From NCBI GenBank assembly GCA_032209605.1, contig JASFXZ010000015.1, forward strand, positions 682,001 through 746,000: DNA of 64,000 nt, given 5' to 3'. The position numbers were made by a program, and so were the translations under genes. The notes beneath the pieces were generated by a model. It was not told the DNA's origin and did no database searches. It saw nothing but the letters and a program-made list of their open reading frames with translations. Below, one piece after another: positions 48,229-60,879 of the stretch. Origin of the DNA: Mactromeris polynyma (taxonomy: Eukaryota > Mollusca > Bivalvia > Venerida > Mactridae). Within the stretch, counting starts at the first letter, position 1. The number at the start of each line of letters is the position of its first letter.

Positions 48229-48989
48229 ATGTTATTTGAAGAGACAATCAGTTTGTAATATTCGATAAAATGGGGAGGATCAAGTAGGAATTGTATATTG
48301 ACATGACTAGACGTGACAGCCACCAGTTGAGCGACCGCGAATTACGTTCAAGACTCATTTATCGTTATTTCAAATCATGAGGTGAATTAATAACCGCAAC
48401 ATGTCAACATCCTGCTTTTACCGAATACACACGAAGCCTCATTTAATATTTATCCACGAAATGTCTATTCACATAAAACGTTTAAACCTCATTTTAATAT
48501 CTAAATTCTGTTTTCTGTTTGACGTGTATGAACTGTTTACGGTAAAGTAACGTAAACCGTCACTCATTTAAGTTGCTGAGTCATGATGTCGTAAAATGCC
48601 GACCTTTGAATAAAACCTTTGTATTTTTTTCTTGATTTATCGAAATATCGCCATAATATCAAAACGATTGTCATAAACAATATTTGCTAATGTTTACACC
48701 TAGTTTTGATTAATATTGATTTTCTTTGTGTGTAATGTAAAAATCAATTATATGTTTTATTCGATAAATCGACAGTTTTTATGATGATATTGATTTATTG
48801 ATATGTCGTTAAAGCTACAGTAAAGTGTTTTCATCTTTCTTTTTCGGTTCAATGTATTACTTTGTGATATGTTTTGGAAAATGCACAAACTAGTTATCTC
48901 ACCTGTATTAATTTATATAACATTTAAATACAAACTATTGAATGTGTGCGCCGTAAGGTGCTACATAGATATATAGATAAATAAGTTTA
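48229..48989. other. Intronic DNA, nothing recognised
   Basis: Two TTGATTTATCGA-type words in opposite orientation (48630 and 48760) suggest a weak inverted pair of about 100-130 bp span; otherwise no signal. Confidence 0.4.
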
Positions 48990-49167
48990 CAGTCGGGCGT
49001 CTTTTATTCGACAACCTTCTATCCGAATACTTGGTATAATCCGAAATAAATATCAGGTGCCGATGTATCTTCTTAGGCACGTCGAATTCATATGGGCTAT
49101 TCGAAACTCTGTATTATTCGAAATGAAATTTCGGACCCAATGAATTTGAATGAACGAGGTCTGACTG
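48990..49167 (+). mobile_element. Family A MITE, intact 178-bp copy
   Basis: CAGTCGGGCGTCTTTTATTC at the left and GAATGAACGAGGTCTGACTG at the right, flanked on both sides by TA. It serves as the unexpanded reference for the array at 405-596. Confidence 0.9.
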
Positions 49168-49193
49168 TAGATCAATATAATGTCATGCATATT

Positions 49194-49357
49194 CAGTAAA
49201 ACCTCAATAATAAGACCACTATTGGAACCCTTGAAAATTGGTCTCATTATTAAGGTGGTCTTAATATTGAGATTAAATTAAACGGTAACAAACGGTGAAA
49301 ATCGACATGAAAATTGTGCTCTTACTGTGAAAGTGGTCTTAACGTGAGGTTTTACTG
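49194..49357. mobile_element. MITE family H, intact 164-bp copy
   Basis: CAGTAAAACCTCAATAATAA at the left and CGTGAGGTTTTACTG at the right are inverted ends, with TA on the right. It lies 26 bp from the family A copy. Confidence 0.85.
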
Positions 49358-50302
49358 TATATATCATAATGCAGACACTACATCTCAAGTTTAAGTAATA
49401 TAATATGGTCGAATGATTCGTTTCGGTTTGGAAATACGCGAAGTCTAAAACTGAGATGAAGACGGTAGGATGGAGTGGTTGCAACGGAGAGGGCGGGGTT
49501 AATACTGTAATATTCTATTATTTTAAGGTCTATATACCTTAACATGAGAATAATATTATTGTTTACGTATGGTAAGTAAATGTATAAGAATTATTGAATT
49601 CAGTGGTGAAATTTTAGTTAACTGAGTGGTATAGGGAGTGTCGAAGGTTCAAGCCCGACCGCGACGTACTGAAGCTGTTTAAGTAGGGCTTGTACCTTCC
49701 TTGCCCAGTCTCGGCACCACAGCTGTAGTACTAAGACTTGCCCGGTGTCGGGTTAATGTTACTGTGTGTGGTGTCAGGTCACGTGTCCTGCGGCGTGGTG
49801 TCACAGTATGGCGTCATAATTGTGCTACAAGTAGAGACCATCACCCGTGTACCTAGAACATTTGTTGTTGGACATAAAACTAAGAACAGATTTGTTGCCC
49901 TATAAGCTTCAAAAACGGTACAAACATCTGGCGAATAGCATAGCAAGATAATGACTAAGTGTGTATAAAAACACGACAGAGGTATTCCGTTCTTGCCTTC
50001 ACCCTGCAATCAGCTGTCAAATCCTCCGTACAGCTGATACACACACTGTCATACTGACCTATTGTCAAAATTCTACCTTACTCAGTTTCTCTCGCCCACT
50101 TTCGTTTCTCATCTGTCAACACGTGTCTCGCTTAATTTGTCAGAACATTTGTCTAGAATAGTATTTTATAGTTTATGAGTTTGTAATTGACCAACCGTAA
50201 ATTTAATTCACACGAAATCTGGAAAATTGTGAATTTGTGTGAATACAACTGGCTTAACTTCTTTCATGTCATTGCATACATCATGATCGTTTTGTTACGT
50301 CC
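49358..50302. other. Intronic DNA with a weak tRNA-like remnant
   Basis: GAAGGTTCAAGCCCGACC at about 49646-49663 resembles a B box and T-arm but no clear A box precedes it. The rest shows no recognised signal. Confidence 0.4.
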
Positions 50303-50372
50303 GGTTAGTTCCGTCGCTGGAGCTCTCAACTGACAACCTGGGGGTCGTAGGTTGGAATCCCGAGTGATGTGT
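50303..50372 (+). mobile_element. Possible tRNA-like SINE head, degraded
   Basis: TTAGTTCCGTCGCTGGAGC resembles an A box region and GGTTGGAATCCCGAG a B box, at roughly tRNA spacing. Neither the stems nor a body could be verified. Confidence 0.35.
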
Positions 50373-50585
50373 TTATTCATTGTGATCATTTGACTGATGA
50401 ATATACACCAACACTAATTTGTCATCCACTTCTGAAATATGTGCGTACATTTTCAGTGGCTTCCGGTAGAACAAGTAAGTGCACGTTGGTTACGTCAACT
50501 GATCGCCGTTACTAATTTAAATACTAGTGCAAATAGTGCGTTAAATTCAAACCAAACATAATGTCATTACTATCAATATCTCTTT

Positions 50586-50856
50586 TCGGCGCAGCCGTAT
50601 TAACATGGCTTTGCTATTTGCATATCAGTGTTGTGCAAATCAATCAAATCTTACGTTAATCACCAAGGCAATTTTTCTTCAATCGAACAACGTGTGTAAC
50701 CTTGACGCGCATGGGTTAACCTTTCGATAAGGGATACGTAAATTTACTGAAATCCATTTACCATTACAGGAATCCACTCCTTATACAACATCTTATGCAA
50801 CTAATGTGCTTGCTTTAGATTGCGCCGACCATCTTTGTTCAAGATATTTCATGTTT
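50586..50856 (+). mobile_element. Family D element, internally deleted
   Basis: TCGGCGCAGCCGTATTAACA at the left and TTGCGCCGACCATCTTTGTT, then CAAGATATTTC, at the right. Part of the section between GATACGTAAATTTACTGAAA and the right end is replaced or diverged. Confidence 0.78.
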
Positions 50857-51427
50857 GTATCTTTTCGCGCGCTTGGTATTGCTGTCGTGTCCCTTCCAGC
50901 ATGTGCCTGTCCCCCCTCCCCCTTCGTTTATATGGATCTATCTGGGGAAGTTTGAATGTGGCCTTCCCTGTCTTCATTATGTCGCTATTTCTATGTTACT
51001 AGAAACTTTATTTTTCATCGTCGTAATCGTCATCGGCATCATCAACAACACAAATGACGTCATTATCATTACCACCTTCATCAGTATCAGATCTAAAATC
51101 ATTACAGCTAGCAATAGTATTATCATGATGAAACTGTTTAATAGTAAATGACAGTAATAGATGTAACATTACCCAATTTATATGTTTACTCAGTCGCTGT
51201 CATGTAGAAAGTCCTATGGCAAACCTTCCAATAACGCCGAGTCATATCAACACTATGTAAATATGTTTAATTAAAGAACATTTACTTATAATGAGGTCAC
51301 GAAATGACGGCTTGTCTTAGTTAAGTCAAAACACAATTTTTAATTCACTTAGTACATTAAAGTGATGAAATATATCAACTTAAGACAATGTCGATCATAA
51401 ACCTCGGACCAGGTGTGAAGGTTTATG

Positions 51428-51958
51428 AAATGTGAGAACTGCCACAAATGTTCCTTTCTTGATGTCGCACTGACCTTACTTTGGTCGAACATACACAGTC
51501 CAGAATGTGAGAACTGCCACCAATGTTCCTTTCTTGATGTCGCACTGACCTTACTTTGGTCGAACATACACAGTGCAGAATGTGAGAACTGCCACCAATG
51601 TTCCTTTCTTGATGTCGCACTGACCTTACTTTGGTCGAACATACACAGTGCAAAATGTGAGAACTGCCACCAATGTTCCTTTCTTGATGTCGCACTGACC
51701 TTACTTTGGTCGAACATACACAGTGCAGAATGTGAGAACTGCCACCAATGTTACTTTCTTGATGTCGCACTGACCTCACTTTGGTCGAACATACACAGTG
51801 CAGAATGTGAGAACTGCCACCAATGTTACTTTCTTGATGTCGCACTGACCTTACTTTGGTCGAACATACACAGTGCAGAATGTGAGAACTGCCACCAATG
51901 TTACTTTCTTGATGTCGCACTGACCTTACTTTTGTCGAACATACACAGTGCAAAATGT
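51428..51958 (+). repeat. 75-bp tandem repeat, seven units
   Basis: The unit runs AATGTGAGAACTGCCACCAA, TGTTCCTTTCTTGATGTCGC, ACTGACCTTACTTTGGTCGA, ACATACACAGTGCAG. Being 25 codons long it leaves both strands open, giving 182-186 codon ORFs with repeated Cys. I see no start context, signal peptide or unique flank that would support a gene. Confidence 0.93.
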
Positions 51959-52169
51959 GCGAAAGAAGCAACTCTCGGTTGTTGATAAGAGGCTGTTGCT
52001 CGTAATTGTTTACCTTGGAAATGCTTAGTAATGTTGTTGAAGAGAGGTTATTGCCCCATACTAGGCCGCTTTGGAGAGGACGCGCAATACTGATGTAACA
52101 ATTATGTTGTAGTAAAATATCAATAAATTATGTAACATAAAGAAAACCGTATGATTGATTTCGTAATAC

Positions 52170-54350
52170 TAATAATAAAAAGAGATATTAAGATGTTACA
52201 GGGAACGCCACTTACATAAGACAATGCCTCCCCACACAAACGCTAGGGAAACAATAGTCTACAACACATAAGGCAATGCCTCCCCACACAAACGCTAGGG
52301 AAACAATAGTCTACAACACATAAGGCAATGCCTCCCCACACAAACGCTAGGGAAACAATAGTCTACAACACATAAGACAATGCCTCCCCACACAAACGCT
52401 AGGGAAACAATAGTCTACAACACATAAGACAATGCCTCCCCACACAAACTCTAGGGAAACAATAGTCTACAACACATAAGGCAATGCCTCCCCACACAAA
52501 CGCTAGGGAAACAATAGTCTACAACACATAAGACAATGCCTCCCCACACAAACGCTAGGGAAACAATAGTCTACAACACATAAGACAATGCCTCCCCACA
52601 CAAACTCTAGGGAAACAATAGTCTACAACACATAAGGCAATGCCTCCCCACACAAACGCTAGGGAAACAATAGTCTACAACACATAAGACAATGCCTCCC
52701 CACACAAACTCTAGGGAAACAATAGTCTACAACACATAAGACAATGCCTCCCCACAAAAACTCTAGGGAAACAACAGTCTACAACACATAAGACAATGCC
52801 TCCCCACAAAAACTCTAGGGAAACAATAGTCTACAACACATAAGACAATGCCTCCCCACAAAAACTCTAGGGAAACAATAGTCTACAACACATAAGACAA
52901 TGCCTCCCCACACAAACTCTAGGGAAACAATAGTCTACAACACATAAGGCAATGCCTCCCCACACAAACGCTAGGGAAACAATAGTCTACAACACATAAG
53001 ACAATGCCTCCCCACACAAACTCTAGGGAAACAATAGTCTACAACACATAAGACAATGCCTCCCCACACAAACTCTAGGGAAACAATAGTCTACAACATA
53101 TAAGACAATGCCTCCCCACACAAACTCTAGGGAAACAATAGTCTACAACACATAAGACAATGCCTCCCCACACAAACTCTAGGGAAACAATAGTCTACAA
53201 CACATAAGACAATGCCTCCCCACAAAAACTCTAGGGAAACAATAGTCTACAACACATAAGACAATGCCTCCCCACACAAACGCTAGGGAAACAATAGTCT
53301 ACAACACCTAAGACAATGCCTCCCCACACAAACGCTAGGGAAACAATAGTCTACAACACCTAAGACAATGCCTCCCCACACAAACTCTAGGGACACAGTA
53401 GTCTACAACACATAAGGCAATGCCTCCCCACACAAACGCTAGGGAAACAATAGTCTACAACACATAAGACAATGCCTCCCCACACAAACTCTAGGGAAAC
53501 AGTAGTCTACAACACATAAGGCAATGCCTCCCCACACAAACTCAAGGGAAACAGTAGTCTACAACACATAAGGCAATGCCTCCCCACACAAACTCAAGGG
53601 AAACAGTAGTCTACAACACATAAGGCAATGCCTCCCTACACAAACATTAGGGAACAGTCTACAACACATAAGACAATGCCTCCCCACACAAACATTAGTG
53701 AACAGTCAACAACACATACGACAATGCCTCCCTACACAAACATTAGGGAACAGTCTACAACACATAAGACAATGCCTCCCCACACAAACATTAGGGAACA
53801 GTCTACAACACATAAGACAATGCCTCCCTACACAAACATTAGGGAACAGTCTACAACACATAAGACAATGCCTCCCTACACAAACATTAGGGAACAGTCT
53901 ACAACACATAAGACAATGCCTCCCCACACAAACATTAGGGAACAGTCTACAACACATAAGACAATGCCTCCCTACACAAACATTAGGGAACAGTCTACAA
54001 CACATAAGACAATGCCTCCCTACACAAACATTAGGGAACAGTCTACAACACATAAGACAATGCCTCCCTACACAAACATTAGGGAACAGTCTACAACACA
54101 TAAGGCACTGAGGAGGTGCAAGGGTAAACATGTCTGGTCGACCATAAAAAAAACTAAGGAGAGTTTATGGGGACAACATAGGCCGAAAGGAGGAGAAATG
54201 AACATGAATATTATATCAAGTCAAGGAACTGCACTTGGTGATATAGGAACTTCACATACATCTAAAAACATAAATAGTACTAATAACTATGCACCGATTT
54301 ACAGTCTTGGAATTGTCAGTACAGTATAAGTCTTGAGTTAAAATCGAAAA
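52170..54350 (-). mobile_element. Dispersed repeat family G, minus orientation, inflated by an internal array
   Basis: The left flank (AAAAAGAGATATTAAGATGT, TACAGGGAACGCCAC) and the right flank (GGCACTGAGGAGGTGCAAGG, CATAGGCCGAAAGGAGGAG, ACATCTAAAAACATAAATAG) are the two halves of one family G copy. The 1.9-kb array sits between them at the place where other copies have a single version of the unit. Confidence 0.88.
52206..54110 (+). repeat. 52-bp then 48-bp minisatellite, about 37 units
   Basis: The first 27 or so units are 52 bp (ATAAGGCAATGCCTCCCCAC, ACAAACGCTAGGGAAACAAT, AGTCTACAACAC) with CGCT/CTCT variants. From about 53630 the units are 48 bp (ACAAACATTAGGGAACAGTC). The change from 52 to 48 bp makes the right part divisible by three, which creates the 233-codon repetitive ORF there. 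Confidence 0.96.
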
Positions 54351-55152
54351 CAGCTAGTTAACCTCGCACTTAAAGGATATATGGTCATTGATTTCCAACT
54401 TATACACATACATTGACTAAGTAGACAGTGATTAATCTGTAAAAAACAGTTAACCATTACGTATACTATAACATATACAATGTATATAATCTAGTACAAA
54501 GAAACAAACAGCCTTATACTGACCTTGCTCTCAGTAACTGAATTACTTACATAAAAATGTGACAGAACCATAAAATATAACCAAATAAATAACCTTATGT
54601 AAAAGCAACAAAAATGTAAGGAATTAATTAGACATAATCTTAAAGACAGTGGTGAGGTATATGGGAATTTAACAAAAAGACAAATACAAAAAAAAAAAGT
54701 GAGAAAACTAAACAAATTTACGTCTTTAAAGAACATCGCACAATAAGCCTTTGGCTTATCTCACTCGAGGCCATCTAGCAAATAACATGAACATAATTTA
54801 ATCACGCAGGCATATAATCATAAAACGTACAAATATTACAAAACGTCCATTAATAAACAATAATTATTTTCAGAAAGTTCAAACCAAATAATGAGATTTG
54901 ATTTCGAAGACGCGTATTGTTGCAAATAAAAAAGTCAGCAACTTTTTCATTTCATTTACTGGGATACGAGGACTGCCATGCTAAATTATGTTAATCAAAA
55001 TGTAATTAAAGTCAATTAAAAGCCAACGCCTATATCAGGTGTTTCCTTCAATACGACAAATTTCTCTCGTAGATGACCTAGATCATTTACTTAACTACTG
55101 AGGTTAATTCATTTAGAGATATGTAATGTATTCTTAGATACGCCCCTTTTTT
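54351..55152. other. AT-rich intronic DNA, nothing recognised
   Basis: No repeat family or coding segment was recognised. Confidence 0.5.
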
Positions 55153-55470
55153 TTGGACGTAGCCGTACTAACATGGTTTTGCTATTTGCATATCAGTGTT
55201 GTGTAAACCAATCAAATCTTACGTTAACCACCAAGGCAATTTCTCTACAACCGAACAACGTTTGTAACCTAGACGCGGATTGGATAACCTTTCGATAAAG
55301 GGTACGTTACCTTACCGAAATCAACTGAATTTCGACCGTGAATTTTCGAAATCTATTTTGGATCTGGAGTGACCGGCAATCGCAACATCTCGGCTTGTTT
55401 TATGTTGCACCACAAATCTTAACCTTCAAATTGCGCCGACAATCTTTTTTCAAGATATATCTTGTTTTTT
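55153..55470 (+). mobile_element. Family D element
   Basis: GGACGTAGCCGTACTAACAT at the left, CCACCAAGGCAATTTCTCTA, TTTTGGATCTGGAGTGACCG, and GCGCCGACAATCTTTTTTCA with AAGATATATCTTG at the right. Confidence 0.82.
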
Positions 55471-55781
55471 TTTATTTATTCATTAAGTTTATAATGTGCA
55501 CATACAGTAATGTTAAAGATACAGATATGGTACGCAATGAATAAAGCAGTATAACATGGACGTTAATGACATTATATAATTGATTCTAATAGTATGTGTA
55601 ACGTTCTACATTTAAAGTGTTGTTTTTTTACATAAGATGAACAAAAAAGATTGAAACAAAACCGAGTCATTGTGAGCTAGACAATGTAGATAAGCAGGCG
55701 TAAACATGTTTGTTTCAGGTTTCCGGACCTACCCTAATTCTTGCCCCGAACATAGAACATTTTTTCGCGTGTTTAATTATT

Positions 55782-55868
55782 TTCTTTTGGTAAAATTATT
55801 TTTTTTGGTAAAATTTATTTTTTTGGTAAATTTATTTTTTTGGTAAAATTTATTTTTTTGGTAAAATG
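55782..55868 (+). repeat. Short (TTTTTTTGGTAAAATTTA)-type repeat, about five units
   Basis: Units of 17-19 bp built on TTTTTTGGTAAAATTTATT, varying in T-run length. Confidence 0.85.
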
Positions 55869-57286
55869 TTTCTCCAGGTTCATAATTCTGCCCAGTTATT
55901 AGACGCTTTACGAGTATTCCAGCTTCTGTGTTTTTGCATATGCCTGTAGTACAGTATCAGGTAAGATAATAACATATTTTTAAGTTGATATCATTCTTCC
56001 AATACAAATACGTCCGAGGCATATACGCCTCTTATAAATTGAAATGAAATAGAGTTACTCGTGGTATTAAAAGATATATTAGCCTCCAAAATTACCTACA
56101 CAATATTTTACAATCTGACCATTTTTGCATTAAATTGATAAGAAAAGTATCATTATACTAATAATAAGAATCATACCATATCCACTACGAAATAAATGTG
56201 TCTGAAACTTGTAAAATATTTAGATATATACTTCATGCCATTAAAAACGCAACTATTTCACTTAGCCTTCATTTTGTTCAAAGTGTTAAACGCGTTTTAT
56301 AGTAACAAATGTGTAAATTACACATCAAAAAGAAATTATACTATTGTCCTATAGTATGCATGCTTAATAACTGATTAAGTTTTTGAAATTAGGAAATTGA
56401 TAATTAAAATATATATAAAAAAATCGCTTATTTCTACTGCAGTCATTCCCTTCCCAAATTAAGTTTTTTTTTTACTAAAGCGAGTTTTTTCTTGTGTTTT
56501 TTTACAAAAATGTTGGTTTTAAGAGAGTCTTTTTGGAAATAAGTGAGTTTACAAAGAAGTGGGTTTTTAGCGGGTTTTTAGCGGGTTTTTAGCTCGCTTC
56601 TCTGTAATAAGTAGGTTTGTTATGCCTAAAAGCTCGCTTTTTGCTCCCTTTACGCCAAAAAAAAACAGAAAAAAACCACTAAGTTGATTAAAACTGATTT
56701 TTTTGTATTTTTTTTTATCTCTGAAAAACCCATATTTTGCATAGAAAAACATGCCCGTTAAGCTTAAATACCCACTTTTAACCCGGTGCCAATACCGCCA
56801 TCTTTATAATGTCTCTGTTTTGACGCGGAAAATTTTCTAGTTGCGTTATTAATGGCGTGTAGTATATCAGTATGTTGTCGTTTAAGATCGATAAATAGAT
56901 ATATAGATTTATTTCGGTATAAAATGTATAAAAACATGGCAGTAAATATCGACATACATGATATAACATAACACAATCATGCTACACTGTTCGTTGTTAA
57001 CTATATTATACAGAAATTATAACAAAAAAATAGATTTAAAAATCTCATGTTTCTACTGAAGTCCTTGTACAAAACATTTTGCCATAGGAAGACATGTTAT
57101 GCATAGTTGATTTTATTATAGTGTCAAACATAAACTATTACAGTACAATTCACAAAGTAAAAACATAAAAAATAGTTATACCCAGCCAAACTTGGCTTAC
57201 TAGACACTGACTTATTAACGCAATATCACAGAATATCTGAAAGACAATGTTGTTTGTACATCAACATAGTTAAGATATTATGTATA
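55869..57286. other. AT-rich intronic DNA with a short AGCGGGTTTTT repeat
   Basis: At 56562-56592 the word AGCGGGTTTTT occurs about three times. Around it lie several AAGCGAG/CTCGCTT words in both orientations (56476-56650), which may be an old inverted-repeat element. No gene was recognised. Confidence 0.4.
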
Positions 57287-57560
57287 AAGTAAAGTAAAGT
57301 GTTTATTTATTATAGTGTCACCCCTATTTAAAGGGCCAGCCATTTCTGACTTATGTGACACCTACTTTCTGAACACATTCACTTCCCGATTCCTATCCTT
57401 TTAATGCCAGGCACCAGGCAGGTAGGCACACGGTAACCATTATTTAACTAGCTGGCGGCTCACCAACCGGCCATATCAGAACGGACCCCTGCCGGGATTC
57501 AAACCTTCGACCTCCCGCTCCCAAAGCGGATGCCTCAACCACTCGGCCAAGGGAGACGTG
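57287..57560 (-). mobile_element. tRNA(Ser/Leu-like)-derived SINE, minus strand
   Basis: On the minus strand the A box TGGCCGAGTGG (complement of 57539-57549) and the B box GGTTTGAATCC (complement of 57495-57505) begin a body that runs to an ATAAATAAACACTTTACTTT tail, with a (CTTTA)n end. It differs in head and body from the SINE at 44303. Confidence 0.82.
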
Positions 57561-57890
57561 TATATTATATATATGGGACTAAAACACATGAACTCGATTT
57601 CAAAATTCCACATTTAGCCAAATGCGTGTCTGATATGAAAATATTATGTTATATATACATATGTTATAAATAGTTTATCACATAAAATTGATAATTACTT
57701 CCTGAGTTTAAAAAAACCCAGAACGCAGCACATTACTTAAGTTCTATAACATAATTGAATTATGCATCAGCGTTTTCACAGAACTAAATTACGCTTAGCT
57801 CTACTGTATCATAGAGATATATGCATGTCGTGCATTATCTCAAAATTGAATTAAACGATATTTATGATAAATTTAACGTACAGTATAACC

Positions 57891-58008
57891 TCACTTAAAG
57901 ACCAACCCAAAATTAAAAACACAATTGTTAAGCCCATTTTCACGTGATCCAACCTCAATCTTAAAACCCCCTTAATAAGAATGTGGTCTAATTATTGACA
58001 TTTTACTG
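57891..58008. mobile_element. MITE family H, short copy
   Basis: CAGTATAACCTCACTTAAAG at the left and TTGACATTTTACTG at the right, with TA on both sides. Confidence 0.75.
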
Positions 58009-58398
58009 TAATGTTATATAATAAACTTAACTATGACCTAGATGAATAAAACTAATGTTAAACAATAAAATAAAAAAGGCCTTGGTCCAAAAATTCATTA
58101 CACCAAAAACGTTTTTCAAGAGTGTTCTAATGTCAGAAATCCATCAGTTTTGAGTTTTTATAATGTCCTAGTTATTACAAATTATGTCACATTCAGCGAA
58201 ATACAAACTATTTTCATAGGAAAGAATGTCATTCCTTATCTAATATGATATATATTGTCAGCCATAACATTAATTATGATAGATATAATATAATGTACTA
58301 AGGCATATAAATAGACCCTTAAAGTAAGATAATTAAGTGTAATGTATACGTGTATTCATGCTTCGCTCAACAAAATATTTTATAAATGTCTAGTATAT

Positions 58399-58480
58399 AT
58401 TCGGATCTCGTTTATTCGTCAACCTTTTTTTCGATTACTCGGTTTCATCCGAAATAAAATATCGGTGTGTTTTTGTTGAT
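58399..58480 (+). mobile_element. Family A MITE, left-end fragment
   Basis: ATTCGGATCTCGTTTATTCG and GGTTTCATCCGAAATAAAAT match the first half of the element; the right end is missing. Confidence 0.7.
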
Positions 58481-58783
58481 ACGCCAGGCTGGTATCTTTA
58501 CAGTGGTTGGTTTATTTGTATGTCTGTGTATTAATGTAGGTATGGATAAAGGAAAATGTGGTGTAATACTATAATAGACTTCTCAGCTGTTTTATTTACT
58601 GTGTTATTCACCGTTAAAAATCATTATTGACCAAGCAGATAGAAAATCCGTATTTCATATTAAATATCCCAAATTATAGAAAACCTTTTAAGCAAATATG
58701 ATTATTTTAAACAGACATACTTTTTCAATCAATAATGTCTATAACCTTATTATCTTGTATTAAAAATGATTTTTTGGCAATGG

Positions 58784-59162
58784 TAATTACTATGTCATAG
58801 ATTACTATGTCATATATTACTATGTCATAAATTACTATGTCATAGATTACTATGTCATAGATTACTATGTCATAGATTACTATGTCATAAATTACTACGT
58901 CCTAAATTACTATGTCCTAAATTATTATGACATAAATTACTATGTCATAACTTACTACGTCATAAATTACTAGGTCATAAATTACTATGTCATAACTTAC
59001 TATGTCATGAATTACTATGTCATAAATTACTATGTCATACATTACTATGTCATGAATTACTATGTCATAAATTACTATGTCATAAATTACTATGTCATAA
59101 ATTACTATGTCATAACTCACTATGTCATAAATTACTATGTTATAAATTACTATGTCATAAAT
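58784..59162 (+). repeat. 15-bp tandem repeat, about 25 units
   Basis: The unit is ATTACTATGTCATAA with variants in the last three bases and a few ACGTC or ATGACA changes. Confidence 0.95.
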
Positions 59163-59470
59163 TTTGATTTTGCGGGTTAACTGCCTTCACTGTTTCTCCC
59201 GAGAACGCAATATCCTGTTCTGACTACAAAGAAAACAAACAATTAAAAACATGCTTTAACTCTCGTTATATTGTAATTTCTTACACTCACAATCCAAAAT
59301 TACATGCTTTCTCGACATTTGTCACGCTGCTCATTATTGTAATAAAGATTCTTGCTGCTTAATTGTATGATTAAAACTCTTTTCAGTGTTCAATATGCAA
59401 ATTAAAAAAATATCTATCTGTAACTATTTTTCAAATATTTTCATCTCGTATGATTATATTATTATGTATA

Positions 59471-60038
59471 CAGGGTGTTCAAAAAGTTTGTTCGCAAAGT
59501 TTGAATTTCGATCAAAATAAAATAATGCTGTGTACATTTGCTTTATTTCGCACAATGATAACTGCTGCTTTTTTCATGCATATTCTGTTTAATATTGAAC
59601 TATAATGCAGAAGTAAGTCATTGGTATATAGCGACTTAGATGGGACGAGCAATTAAAAAAACACACTAAAATTCAAACTTTGTGAACTAACTTTTTAAAA
59701 GATGCATCTGGCTCCTCTCAACATAAAATGTTTGAATTGGCTTCATCCAGTATTGTTGTTGCATTGACTAAAATATCTCTAATAAGAACCATCGCAATGT
59801 ATGACCGATTGAAAATATTTTTTTACCATATTACTAACAGACAAAACTTGTGAAATAGCCTGATTGTTTTCCGTTTTTTTTTTAAATTTTATGATGTACA
59901 AACATCTTTTTTGCAGTATGAGTTCATTCTTTGTTAATGCATGTTTATTGATGTTTTAACTATAGGAAATATATTTTCCATGTTTGTGTCGGTAAATTAT
60001 TGAACAAAAAATGAGCAAAATATATCTTTCACACCCTG
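59471..60038. mobile_element. Mariner-like non-autonomous element (family J), longest copy
   Basis: It begins CAGGGTGTTC and ends ACACCCTG, both flanked by TA. Subterminal AAAAAGTTTGTTCGCAAAGT (59481 on) is repeated in inverted form at about 59670-59700, so a smaller inverted-repeat unit is nested at the left. No transposase segment is visible. Confidence 0.8.
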
Positions 60039-60040
60039 TA

Positions 60041-60879
60041 CATGTATTTAACTCGATGTGATGAAGATGTATTGTGTGATTCATCAATAATAATGCTTTT
60101 ATTATTTATGAAACGGAAGATCTAAGTCAGTTATTATTTTACAGTCACAATAACCACTGTTAGTTCATCAACACCATATTGTGTAAATAAAAAAACATGG
60201 CACTGACCTAATAAAAAAACACGTCACCTTAATGAGGCGTAATATTCTTAAACTACAAAGCGATATGCTTTTTGAGGTCACATTTTTGTCACGTGCATAA
60301 TTAGCATATTACTTTATGACTTTTATAATTGTAGGCGTAGAAAAATAATTAATGAAGCTAGACAGTTAAGTGTGGCATATTATGTTTGAAATTTCATTTC
60401 CGCAGACATAATAACAAGACAAGGCTTACGCAATATTTTGATGTTTCATTTATATGATGTCTCTACACCAAAAATGCATCGTTCAGACGTAATTTATTTG
60501 TAACATAAGCTGATTAATATGTATATTGCATTCCAAGGTATTTTGTTAAATATGACGTTGATATATTTATATTATGTCAACAACACTACGTCATCAATAT
60601 ATGCGTGTATGTAATAGTTTGCGTCAGCGTTTCTTGTGCTTCTTATCGAAGTTGTTATAATGTTCAAACTGGTTATGGTGTTGCTGAATTAGATAACCAC
60701 GTGATTCATACTCAATATATTACTTAATTAATCGCCCATATCTAATTACAAGTCTACATGATATCATCTAAACGTTTAACGTCACGTTATGATGAAAAAG
60801 AATCGACGTCACAATTTCTATACTTCAAATATCGTCTGTCCTTCAGCAAGCTTTTATTATTATTGTAATAATGTGTGAT
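60041..60879. other. AT-rich intronic DNA, nothing recognised
   Basis: This lies between the family J element and the terminal satellite. Two isolated TACGTCATCAATATATGCG-type words (60588) resemble the satellite unit and could be its origin. Confidence 0.45.

Noticed and set aside
51423..51985. 182-186-codon Cys-containing ORFs on both strands
   Set aside because: 75-bp tandem units keep frames open on both strands; no signal peptide, no splice context, no unique flank.
53628..54329. 233-codon repetitive ORF
   Set aside because: It arises where the array unit changes to 48 bp, and continues into the transposon flank.
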